Source: JBAXXL01 sp037127915
Lineage (GTDB): Bacteria > Bacteroidota > Ignavibacteria > Kapaibacteriales > UBA2268
Reading direction: 5' to 3'
Assembly (NCBI GenBank): GCA_037127915.1
Contig: JBAXXL010000014.1
Coordinates: forward strand, 23,496-87,495
DNA: 64,000 bases
Positions 18,521 through 26,692 of the stretch are shown piece after piece. The position numbers and the translations under genes are program-made. Numbering within the stretch: position 1 is the first letter of the stretch; each line of letters opens with the position of its first letter. The notes under the pieces were generated by a model. It was given only the letters and a program-made list of their open reading frames with translations, was not told the DNA's origin and did not search any database.

Positions 18521-20146
18521 TTATTGGTTAGTGAATTCAAAACATTTGACATACGTACACGACTTGCAATGTTCGGCATCGTAAAATACAGTTACTTCAA
18601 TGCAAACCTTGTAATTAATAGTACAACAATTTGGAGGTAAACCGGGTAAAGCACCTGGTAACCCAATTGTAAAATTAACAGGAAGCGGATTTGGCATTGC
18701 TGTTGTACTTAGTAATTTTACTTTTTTAGTAGCATTGTTGTTTGTTGAACTGCTTCCCGAAACATTCTCATTGAAAACTTGAATTGCCGAGTTATTATTA
18801 ATCGTAGTTGCGGGTAATAAAAACATCGCAGATTCTTCCAAATGAGTTACACCATTAGAACATGAATTTGGTGAAGCCGTGTATGACCAGGATTGTACTT
18901 GAAATTCAACCCCGAAAATTGGAAGATTTACACCAAGTGAACCATTTAAATCATATTGGTCTGAATTTGAATGACTTGCTGTTAAGTTGAAATCCCAATT
19001 TAAAGAATCGCAATCTTCACAAATACAAGGTGGCAAATCTACTGATACACCAATTGTCTTATCACAATACAAATTTGGATTCGTTGGATGTGGTATTGTA
19101 CTCTTTACAACGAATGAAATTGGTGAATTTGCTGCTCCGCTAATTTCAAATGATATACTTATGCTATTGTTTGGTAATATATTTGTTGCGGATGGCGGAT
19201 TCAAATTAGAGATTGTAAATCCGGTTGGAGTAATATAGTTTGTAATTGGTCCACCATGCAGTCCTGTATTTCCAGGATTAGTTCCTACATTCTTCAAAAT
19301 TAAATTTGTAAGTTTATATTTGGGTTGACCATTAGAATCAAATCCATTACATTCAACTTTGTATTGAGTAGTATCGATTTCAAAACATCCCTGAGTAGGA
19401 TCTTCAATTATTATTTTAAAAGCCCATATTTCACTTCCTTCATTACCAACAATAACTTGCCATGCATACTTCTTTCCTTTCTCGAACTTCCTGGCTGAAG
19501 TTGGATATATAAAATTAGTAGTCTTAATATCTTTCTTTTCAAACCATACTGAATTTCTTTGCATTGCTTCACTCGGTGACTGATTACCCTGAACCTCTAC
19601 AATTTTCAAATTATAAAGTCCTTTTAAACCCGTACCCGTCCACATAAAAGATACTCCATCAGGTTTTATTACAGCTCCGTCTTCGGGAGAAATGAGCATT
19701 GGTGGAGACATCACGGAGATATTTTGTTGGAAGCAGTCTTGCCCCATAATCCTTTCATCTTCACTTTTAGCATTTACGCAAATTGTATACATTCCCTCAG
19801 GTGCATTGCCGGTTCGAATCATACCCTCTTGGAATTTTTTATTCTGCCAGTTATAAGTACCACCGCCAGGTATGTTGTTTGCAGTAATTTGTTTTGTTTC
19901 TTTTGCTTTTAAAGTGAAAAAGCCGGTCCTGCCATCCACAATCCGTGATTCTTTTACTTCGTCCAAAGTTCCTTCCAAGTAAATTTTAATTTCTTTTCCG
20001 GAAGTATTAGTGAGAGTTAAGTTCCACAAATCCTTAACTCCAAGTTGGTTAGGTGGTGGAGTTTTCAAATGAACAGTGACTTGTCCCTGTCCAAAACATA
20101 TCCCTGTCCAAAATAGACAAAGAAGAATTAGTAATCGCATTCGCAT
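18521..20146 (-). CDS. Secreted multi-domain protein sharing modules with both neighbours
   Basis: 541 residues from the ATG at 20146, preceded by AGGAAAG; it has a signal peptide MRMRLLILLCLFWTGICFGQ. The N-terminal module (about 20-160) starts QVTVHLKTPPPNQLGVKDLWNLTLTN and matches the start of the barrel protein at 12108. An Fn3-like part follows (SPEDGAVIKPDGVSFMWTG, KFEKGKKYAWQVIV). The C-terminal half is Cys-containing, and its last 150 residues (GVEFQVQSWSYTA, CCTINYKVCIEV, CKSCTYVKC) resemble the middle module of the 1053-residue protein. First gene of a two-gene operon. Role unknown, presumably cell-surface. Confidence 0.75.
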   Translation of the reverse strand: MRMRLLILLCLFWTGICFGQGQVTVHLKTPPPNQLGVKDLWNLTLTNTSGKEIKIYLEGTLDEVKESRIVDGRTGFFTLKAKETKQITANNIPGGGTYNWQNKKFQEGMIRTGNAPEGMYTICVNAKSEDERIMGQDCFQQNISVMSPPMLISPEDGAVIKPDGVSFMWTGTGLKGLYNLKIVEVQGNQSPSEAMQRNSVWFEKKDIKTTNFIYPTSARKFEKGKKYAWQVIVGNEGSEIWAFKIIIEDPTQGCFEIDTTQYKVECNGFDSNGQPKYKLTNLILKNVGTNPGNTGLHGGPITNYITPTGFTISNLNPPSATNILPNNSISISFEISGAANSPISFVVKSTIPHPTNPNLYCDKTIGVSVDLPPCICEDCDSLNWDFNLTASHSNSDQYDLNGSLGVNLPIFGVEFQVQSWSYTASPNSCSNGVTHLEESAMFLLPATTINNNSAIQVFNENVSGSSSTNNNATKKVKLLSTTAMPNPLPVNFTIGLPGALPGLPPNCCTINYKVCIEVTVFYDAEHCKSCTYVKCFEFTNQ

Positions 20147-20334
20147 AATCTTTCCTAGTATTAAATGGATAAATTTCATTTATTATAATTAATTATAAAA
20201 AAATAATAATTTTTGCGACAAGAGAAATAAACTCTACTGGATTAACCTAATAATATTTTTAATTTCATAAAAATAAATTTAAAATGTTTATTGAATCCAA
20301 AAAATTCATAATAGCTAAATAAAACAATAATTTA

Positions 20335-20685
20335 CTAAGGTTGACAAACAGGAGCAATATACGCATGAAATTTTGATCCTTTTATTACTTTTGAAGTAGA
20401 TTTAATTGTTATTTGTTTGCTGTAAATTAATCTTTGAAAAGTATTGACCGGTACCTGTAAATTTTCTAACTGTATTTCGCAGTTATATGAAATTTGCTCA
20501 TTTCCTGATGTCGTATGATCATTTATTATTGCTATATCAAAACTCGTTTTATCAGTCGAGACAGGTGTTACATCTCCGGCAATTAAACCGAGCGGAGCAA
20601 GATTAGCATTTGCTACAGCGAGAAAATTTTGCGTCCAGGCTTGCAAATCCGAAGCTTTTGTCGGTAAGTAATAATTATTAGGCAT
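20335..20685 (-). CDS. Small protein of unknown function
   Basis: 116 residues, no signal peptide. The start, with a Trp-Thr-Gln-Asn-Phe segment and NANLAPLGLIAGDVTPV, recalls the N-terminus of a longer family of uncharacterised Bacteroidota proteins; here the C-terminal half is short and beta-rich, ending HAYIAPVCQP. That resemblance is from memory and uncertain. It stands alone, with more than 150 bp free on either side. Confidence 0.5.
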   Translation of the reverse strand: MPNNYYLPTKASDLQAWTQNFLAVANANLAPLGLIAGDVTPVSTDKTSFDIAIINDHTTSGNEQISYNCEIQLENLQVPVNTFQRLIYSKQITIKSTSKVIKGSKFHAYIAPVCQP

Positions 20686-21112
20686 TTTATAATAACCTTT
20701 TTTAATATACTAAATATATCCAATACTAAAATAACAATAATTTTGGAAATAACAAGCATTATTTTAAAATTTCTAAAAATATTTTTTTGGATACCAATCA
20801 CCAGAATAATTATGGTGAGGAGTGAAATTAATAATAGCAATGTTTAAAAACAATTTTAAAAGAGCGTAGTCTTATTTTGAGTAATTAATAGCAATTAAAC
20901 TTTAGGCAAAATAATTAGTAAGAAGTCATTAAACTTTTTGCTCAATTATTAATTTTCCGGTTTCTTTTGTCATACGCTTTATTCTCATTTTGAAAGCTTT
21001 AAGTTTCAATTTTATTTATTTAAAAATATTCGAAATGCACCTTATAATATAAAAACTTAACAAAAATATCAATATTATTTTTAATCATTACTTAATTCTG
21101 GAAAATTCCAAT
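20686..21112. other. Intergenic stretch, little visible
   Basis: Very AT-rich. A short weak palindrome (CACC ... GGTG near 20801-20818) is the only structure before the repeat copy at 21113. No gene or RNA could be supported. Confidence 0.4.
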
Positions 21113-21177
21113 AAAAAAGAGCCAAGAAAAACTCTTGGCTCTTAATTTAAAACTGCCTAAGACAGTTATAAACATTC
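21113..21177 (-). repeat. Two-hairpin intergenic repeat, copy 2, overlapping the end of acr3
   Basis: GAGCCAAG / CTTGGCTC at 21119-21141, the ACTG...CAGT hairpin at 21152-21166, then TATAAACATTC. The last four codons and the stop of acr3 lie in or next to its tail. On the minus strand the first hairpin is followed by T-residues and should terminate the ars operon. Confidence 0.8.
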
Positions 21178-22218
21178 TTTTGTAAAATACTTTTTCTTGA
21201 AAAACAAAGCCACATTGACCAAAGCAATCAATGCCGGCACTTCGACAAGCGGACCAATAACCGCCGCAAAAGCCTCACCGGAGTTAATTCCGAATACTGC
21301 TATAGCAACTGCGATTGCTAGTTCAAAATTGTTGCTCGCCGCTGTGAATGAGAGTGTTGCAGTCTTTGCATAACCCGCACCGGTTTTTCTACCCATATAG
21401 AAGGATACAAAAAACATAATCACAAAATAGATCAGTAGCGGAATAGCGATTCTCACAACATCCAGAGGGATTTTAACAATGTATTCGCCCTTGAGCGAGA
21501 ACATAACAACGATTGTAAACAATAGAGCGATTAAAGTAATAGGACTTATTTTCGGAATAAATTTCGTGTGGTACCACTCTTTGCTTTTAATTTTAATAAG
21601 AGTAAATCTTGTAATTATTCCTGCTAAAAACGGTATTCCAAGATATATAAATACACTTTTTGCGATTTGACCAATCGTTATATCCACCTTAAATGTCTGG
21701 AAACCCAGCCAATGAGGCAAAACAGTAAGGAAAACATAAGCGTAAACCGAGAAAAAGAGTACCTGAAATATGGAATTAAATGCAACTAATCCGGCGGCAT
21801 ATTCGGTGTCACCTTTTGCGAGTTCATTCCATACGATAACCATAGCAATACAACGCGCTAAGCCGATTAATATGAGACCAGCCATATATTCGGGATAGTC
21901 GTGTAAAAACAAAACAGCTAATGCGAACATTAGAATTGGACCAATGACCCAGTTTTGAACTAATGATAATATTAGAACTCTTACATTTTTGAAAACATCA
22001 CCTAGTTCTTCATAGCGCACTTTTGCTAATGGAGGATACATCATCAATATTAATCCGATAGCTATGGGAATATTTGTGGTGCCTGAATTAAATTTATTCC
22101 AAAAACCGACGACGGAAGGAAATAGATAACCTGAAAATACGCCGATTAGCATTGCGAGAAATATCCATATCGTAAGATATCTATCCAGAAAACTCAGTTT
22201 CTTTGTTATTTTTTCCAT
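21166..22218 (-). CDS. acr3: ACR3 family arsenite efflux transporter
   Basis: 350 residues, ten predicted membrane helices, usual ACR3 length. The conserved cysteine of the family is Cys123 in IGLARCIAMVIVWN, and the helix-10 glutamate is Glu326 in GPLVEVPALIALVN; both are needed for As(OH)3 transport in studied ACR3 proteins. It pumps arsenite (sometimes antimonite) out of the cell using the proton gradient. It is 15 bp downstream of arsR, so the two form an operon controlled by ArsR. No arsenate reductase gene is seen nearby. Confidence 0.95.
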   Translation of the reverse strand: MEKITKKLSFLDRYLTIWIFLAMLIGVFSGYLFPSVVGFWNKFNSGTTNIPIAIGLILMMYPPLAKVRYEELGDVFKNVRVLILSLVQNWVIGPILMFALAVLFLHDYPEYMAGLILIGLARCIAMVIVWNELAKGDTEYAAGLVAFNSIFQVLFFSVYAYVFLTVLPHWLGFQTFKVDITIGQIAKSVFIYLGIPFLAGIITRFTLIKIKSKEWYHTKFIPKISPITLIALLFTIVVMFSLKGEYIVKIPLDVVRIAIPLLIYFVIMFFVSFYMGRKTGAGYAKTATLSFTAASNNFELAIAVAIAVFGINSGEAFAAVIGPLVEVPALIALVNVALFFKKKYFTKECL

Positions 22219-22233
22219 AAATTCACCATTATT

Positions 22234-22545
22234 TTACTTACAGGATTTATTAAAATCAATTTTTAAAAATTCTTCAATCAGTGTTTTCGCAATTTGCCAA
22301 TTCTCTTTATTCACACAATAAAAGACTTTTGGCGGTTCGGCGTGACTATATATCAAACCTGCATCCTTCAATTCTTTAAGATGTTGTGAGACTGTTGATT
22401 GCGATAATGGCAGATAATCCACTATATTACCACAAAAGCAAGATGCTTGAGAAGCAAGCAATTTCATTATCTGCACTCGCGCCGGATGACCTAATGCTTT
22501 TGCAAAACGAGCAAGCTTTATTTCATCTTCGCTGTATTCATTCAT
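22234..22545 (-). CDS. arsR: ArsR family metalloregulatory repressor
   Basis: 103 residues. The winged-helix core includes HPARVQIMKLL and the recognition helix LSQSTVSQHLKELKDAGLI. Cys36 and Cys38 (SCFCGNIV) lie at the place of the classical As(III) site of ArsR in helix 3, and a further Cys102 is at the C-terminus, so arsenite sensing is likely. It represses its own operon until As(III) binds. A palindrome upstream (22571-22593) overlaps a possible -7 element and may be its operator. Confidence 0.92.
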   Translation of the reverse strand: MNEYSEDEIKLARFAKALGHPARVQIMKLLASQASCFCGNIVDYLPLSQSTVSQHLKELKDAGLIYSHAEPPKVFYCVNKENWQIAKTLIEEFLKIDFNKSCK

Positions 22546-22570
22546 AATCTATTTTCCTTTAAAAATTCTT

Positions 22571-22593
22571 ATCGTCAAACGCAAATATACGAT
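22571..22593 (-). promoter_or_regulatory. Candidate ArsR operator overlapping a -7 promoter element
   Basis: Inverted arms ATCGT (22571-22575) and ACGAT (22589-22593) flank CAAATATA (22582-22589), which on the minus strand is TATATTTG, fitting the Bacteroidetes -7 consensus TAnnTTTG. It sits about 30-45 bp upstream of the arsR ATG. Confidence 0.5.
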
Positions 22594-22733
22594 TAATATT
22601 TTAAAACTTTTTAACGAGTATTTGATTTATAAGTTTTCTTTCCTGATTTCACAACAATAATCAGGTATAATTATTTCTTTTTAACCACTTTCCCAATTAT
22701 TTAAGAATTTATTAGCAAAATTTACACGATATT

Positions 22734-22764
22734 TTTGTTGTATTAAAATTTTATATTAAATTTG
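22734..22764 (+). promoter_or_regulatory. Bacteroidetes-type promoter
   Basis: TTTG at 22734-22737, a 19-bp spacer, and TAAATTTG at 22757-22764 (consensus TAnnTTTG). It leaves a leader of about 90 nt before the ATG at 22862. Confidence 0.6.
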
Positions 22765-22861
22765 TACACAATTATTTGTTATGTTTTGGAATAATAGTTG
22801 CTCAAGCATAACAAATATATAATAATTAAATAAATATTTTTGATTTCCAAGGAGGATGATG

Positions 22862-23353
22862 ATGCGAAACAAAATTGTAGGATTATGTGCATTGCTTCTA
22901 TTTAGCATTGGGCTGACAGGACTATATGCACAAGAATCAATACCCGCTTCAGGTGGTAACGCCTCGGGCACTGGCGGTTCGATAAGTTACACTGTGGGTC
23001 AAGTTGTATATAAAACTAATAGCGGAACAACCGGTTCTGAAGCACAAGGAGTACAACAACCTTATGAAATTTCGGTAGTATCGGTACTTGATGAACCTAA
23101 AGGAATAACATTAAAATGTTCGGCATACCCAAATCCGGTAGCTGATTTTTTAAAGCTAACCATTGAAAATCTAAGTACAGTAAGTCTTACTTATCAACTT
23201 TACGATGTAAATGCAAAACTTTTAGATAACAAAAAAATTGAAGGTAACGAAACAAGGATTTCAATGAGCAATTTTTCTGCCGGTACCTATTTTCTAAAAG
23301 TCACCAACTCAAACAATCTTGAAGTTAAATCATTTAAAATAATTAAAAACTAG
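22862..23353 (+). CDS. Small secreted protein with T9SS C-terminal sorting domain
   Basis: 163 residues. Of three consecutive in-frame ATGs, the third (22862) is chosen because it lies 6 bp after a strong GGAGG (22851-22855), whereas the first abuts it. Signal peptide ends TGLYAQ. The short mature part has the phrase ASGGNASGTGGSISYTVGQV, seen in many small Bacteroidota sorting-domain proteins, followed from about residue 78 by a type A sorting domain (AYPNPVADFLKL ... FLKVTNSNNLEVKSFKIIKN). It is first in a plus-strand group with two DUF1566 proteins, 6 bp from the next gene. Confidence 0.8.
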   Translation: MRNKIVGLCALLLFSIGLTGLYAQESIPASGGNASGTGGSISYTVGQVVYKTNSGTTGSEAQGVQQPYEISVVSVLDEPKGITLKCSAYPNPVADFLKLTIENLSTVSLTYQLYDVNAKLLDNKKIEGNETRISMSNFSAGTYFLKVTNSNNLEVKSFKIIKN

Positions 23354-23359
23354 ACCATT

Positions 23360-24766
23360 ATGAAAAAATTATTTACTATTTTAGCAGTAGTAGTAATTAC
23401 TACAAGTCTATTTGCGCAAGCTCCATACAGAATGAGCTATCAGGCTGTAATTCGAAATGCTAGTAACCATTTGGTTACTTCAACGACTGTGGGAATGCGT
23501 ATAAGTATATTACATGGTTCACCTACAGGTTCTGTTGTTTATGTCGAAACTCATACTCCCACAACAAATTCCAATGGTTTAGCAACAATCGAAATAGGCT
23601 CCGGTACAATTCTAACCGGATCATTTGGGTATATTAACTGGGAAAACGGTCCATTTTTTGTCAAATCAGAAACGGATCTCGAAGGTGGTACAAATTACAC
23701 AATAACCAACATCAGCCAACTCATGAGCGTGTCTTATGCTCTATATGCAAATACAGCCGAGAACTTAACCATAGGATTTACCGAAACCGACCCTACGTTT
23801 GGACCAACTGCCGCAAGTGGAATTACATCAACCAACATAAGCAATTGGTCAACTTCTTATAGTTGGGGCAATCACGCCGTACTATATCGATCAATAAGTT
23901 ACATTCCTGCTTGGAATGAAATTACCGGTAAACCGATATTTACAACAATTGCAACAAGCGGCAGTTTTAATGATTTATTATCGAATCCATTCTTGTTTAC
24001 TACTCCTACAACTGACCAATTAGTGAAATATGACGGAACGAATTGGGTGAATTTTACACCGGATTTTTCGTTATCAAACCATTCACACTCTGATGCAAAC
24101 ACAACTCTAAGCGGTTATATAATTGGAACTGATAAAGTTAAATTAAATAGTTTGCAAACTGCCAATGGCACCGAAACAATTGTAACAGCAGGAACAAATA
24201 TAACTAATACGGGAACAGGAACAATAGCAAGCCCTTATGTGATTAATAACACAGGCGCAACAACTCACCATGTTGGCGACCTTTACGGAGGTGGTATTGT
24301 AGTTGCCGTATGGAAAGAAGCTGGTGTCGAACATGGGTTAATAGTCTCTTTAGTTGATATTAGCACAAGTGCCACCTGGAGTAATGTGACAAGTCCATTG
24401 ATAGGTGTGACAGCTCAAAGTCCAATAGACGGACGAGCCAACACTAATGCAATTATTGGGCAAGCAGGACATACAGCTAGTGCCGCAAAATTATGTGTTG
24501 ATTATAATGGCGGCGGTTTTACCGATTGGTACCTACCGGCTTTGTGGGAATTAAAGTTTTGTTATAAAGCCGCTTATTTAGTAAACACCCTTGTGGGAAA
24601 TGCAAACGGCTTCCAATATGGTTGGAACTCAGGTGAGGGCGAATATTGGAGTTCTACCGAATCGCCTACATCTAATCCAGCGTGGGTATTGGGTATTGGT
24701 TCCGGATATTCCTTTACGTATTGCAAATATGCTGTTTGTAGAGTTCGCGCAGTTCGCAGATATTAA
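23360..24766 (+). CDS. Secreted DUF1566 protein with tail-fibre-like segment, paralog 1
   Basis: 468 residues with a signal peptide (MKKLFTILAVVVITTSLFAQ). Residues 20-135 are a beta-rich N-terminal domain (APYRMSYQAVIRNASN). The middle (about 150-270) has short Gly/Asn phrases and LSNHSHSDANTTLSG, like repeats in phage tail fibres. The last 170 residues are DUF1566: LYGGGIVVAVWKEAG, AAKLCVDYNGGGFTDWYLP, YWSSTES and a closing RVRAVRRY. DUF1566 is found in adhesins and lipoproteins and resembles C-type-lectin-like and formylglycine-enzyme folds. It lacks a sorting domain of its own. About 60 percent identical by eye to the next gene. Confidence 0.8.
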   Translation: MKKLFTILAVVVITTSLFAQAPYRMSYQAVIRNASNHLVTSTTVGMRISILHGSPTGSVVYVETHTPTTNSNGLATIEIGSGTILTGSFGYINWENGPFFVKSETDLEGGTNYTITNISQLMSVSYALYANTAENLTIGFTETDPTFGPTAASGITSTNISNWSTSYSWGNHAVLYRSISYIPAWNEITGKPIFTTIATSGSFNDLLSNPFLFTTPTTDQLVKYDGTNWVNFTPDFSLSNHSHSDANTTLSGYIIGTDKVKLNSLQTANGTETIVTAGTNITNTGTGTIASPYVINNTGATTHHVGDLYGGGIVVAVWKEAGVEHGLIVSLVDISTSATWSNVTSPLIGVTAQSPIDGRANTNAIIGQAGHTASAAKLCVDYNGGGFTDWYLPALWELKFCYKAAYLVNTLVGNANGFQYGWNSGEGEYWSSTESPTSNPAWVLGIGSGYSFTYCKYAVCRVRAVRRY

Positions 24767-24835
24767 TTTAATTCACAAACAAACTGTTCGCAACTAAGAA
24801 GTAGAATCATTTTAAATTATTAAACAAGAGAACTT

Positions 24836-26227
24836 ATGAGAAATATATTTATTTTTTTAGCAGTAGTATTAATAACTACAGGTGTATTAGCTCAAGCACC
24901 AAAAAAGATGAGCTATCAGGCTGTAATTCGTAACAGTAGTAATGCTCTAATAACTAACTCAGCAGTAGGAGTAAGAATAAGTATTATTCAAGGCTCAATA
25001 AATGGAGCAGAAGTTTACAAGGAAATATATAACCCTAATCCGGAAACCAATGATAATGGATTGTTGGCAATAGAGATTGGTACCGGCGTTCCGGCTACAG
25101 GAATATTTAGCAATATCGACTGGGGAGATGGTCCATATTACATAAAAATTGAAACCGATCCAACAGGTGGAACCAACTACACAATTACTGGTATGAGCCA
25201 GTTATTAAGTGTCCCCTATGCGATGTATGCACAAACAGCAGAAAGCTTAGTTGGCGGAATCAACGAAGTTGACCCAATTTTCGGAGCCTCGCCCGCTTAC
25301 GGGATTACTTCTACTAATATTTCCCATTGGAATACTGCGTATGGCTGGGGAAATCATACCGGACTTTACCGCCCAATAACTTATGTACCCGCTTGGACTG
25401 ATATAACAGGCAAACCTACATTTGCTCTAATCGCAACTACTGGAAGTTACATTGATTTATCAGATAATCCATTTTTAATTACGACTCCGGCGAATGACCA
25501 ATTACTAAAATTTAATGGCACAAATTGGGTGAATTTCACTCATGATTTTTCCTTATCCAATCATACACATACTGATGCCACTACAACGACAAGCGGATTT
25601 ATGAGTGGAGCTGATAAAACTAAATTAAACGGTTTACAAAACGCTGACGGTTCTGAAACGAAGATCACAGCCGGAGCGCATATAAGTGTAGCAGGAACGG
25701 GAACAATAGCTAATCCTTATGTCATTACTACAACCGGAATGCCTACACATTTTATTGGAGAACTTTACGGTGGCGGAATTGTAGTATCTGTTTGGATAGA
25801 ATCAGGTATTGAACATGGTTTGATCGCATCATTAACAGATTTAAGTACCGGAATAGTTTGGAGCAATATAGACGCCACTTTAATTGGTGTTAATGCACAA
25901 AGTCCAACCGACGGGCAAACCAACACAGCTGAAATTATCGGACAAGCCGGGCATACTACTAGTGCCGCAAAATTATGCGATGACTATAATCATGGTGGTT
26001 TCGGTGACTGGTATCTGCCTTCAATGTTTGAGTTAAATCAATGTTCTAATGCCGCTTTCGAAGTAAATAGAGTTTTAGGAAATACAGATGGCTTTGCGTT
26101 AGGAACATATTGGAGTTCTACTGAAACAGGTGCATCCACATCGGCTTGTACAAATCTTCATTATGGTATTTCAGGCAATTATGGCAAAAATGGGAACTAT
26201 AGAGTTAGAGCCATGAGAAAATTTTAA
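24836..26227 (+). CDS. Secreted DUF1566 protein with tail-fibre-like segment, paralog 2
   Basis: 463 residues with signal peptide MRNIFIFLAVVLITTGVLAQ and the same architecture as the preceding gene: APKKMSYQAVIRNSSN at the N-terminus, LSNHTHTDATTTTSG in the middle and DUF1566 at the end (LYGGGIVVSVWIESG, HGGFGDWYLPSMFEL, YWSSTETG, YRVRAMRKF). The pair arose by tandem duplication; divergence is concentrated in the lectin-like C-terminal loops. It follows by 69 bp and ends before a strong terminator, so 22862-26227 is likely one transcription unit. Confidence 0.8.
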   Translation: MRNIFIFLAVVLITTGVLAQAPKKMSYQAVIRNSSNALITNSAVGVRISIIQGSINGAEVYKEIYNPNPETNDNGLLAIEIGTGVPATGIFSNIDWGDGPYYIKIETDPTGGTNYTITGMSQLLSVPYAMYAQTAESLVGGINEVDPIFGASPAYGITSTNISHWNTAYGWGNHTGLYRPITYVPAWTDITGKPTFALIATTGSYIDLSDNPFLITTPANDQLLKFNGTNWVNFTHDFSLSNHTHTDATTTTSGFMSGADKTKLNGLQNADGSETKITAGAHISVAGTGTIANPYVITTTGMPTHFIGELYGGGIVVSVWIESGIEHGLIASLTDLSTGIVWSNIDATLIGVNAQSPTDGQTNTAEIIGQAGHTTSAAKLCDDYNHGGFGDWYLPSMFELNQCSNAAFEVNRVLGNTDGFALGTYWSSTETGASTSACTNLHYGISGNYGKNGNYRVRAMRKF

Positions 26228-26692
26228 TTTATTAAACGAGTAATATCCTTTTATATCAATATATTGAATATCATTAAAGATAACTTTGACCTTCGGAAGG
26301 TTTCCAACTTTCCGAAGGTTTTTTCAATTATTTGTTTTTAGAATATTATTGTAATTTAGTCAACAATCCTTTGGACTATGCGTAGTTGGGTTAAAAATGA
26401 ATTTGTTAATGCTAAACACATAATAATAAAGAGTTAAGAAATACTCTCGCCTCGAGAAACAGATTTTTTTAAATAATTAGCATTGTTTTCACAATTAGGT
26501 TCAAATTTAACAAAACGATCCTTAAGTATTCTAACAATATAAATCAGCCATATCAATTCCTCAAATAGATTATCAATTTATAGTTAATTCTACAAATATT
26601 TTTCTTAACCAAATCTTTAAAACACATTAACATTACAGAAGTAGTTTTGTATTGTAAAAAGTTTTTTTTTTTTAATGTTTTATGGAGCAGTT
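26228..26692. other. Intergenic region with terminator and a possible degenerate repeat
   Basis: It holds the terminator at 26289-26324. A hairpin near 26430-26450 (AGAGT ... ACTCT, then CTCG ... CGAG) loosely resembles the first hairpin of the 11939/21113 repeat. TAGTTTTG at 26642-26649 fits the -7 consensus for the next gene, but without a well-spaced -33 element. Confidence 0.45.
26289..26324 (+). terminator. Rho-independent terminator
   Basis: ACCTTCGGAA (26289-26298) pairs with TTCCGAAGGT (26310-26319), followed by a T-run; 62 bp past the DUF1566 paralog 2 stop. Confidence 0.85.
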
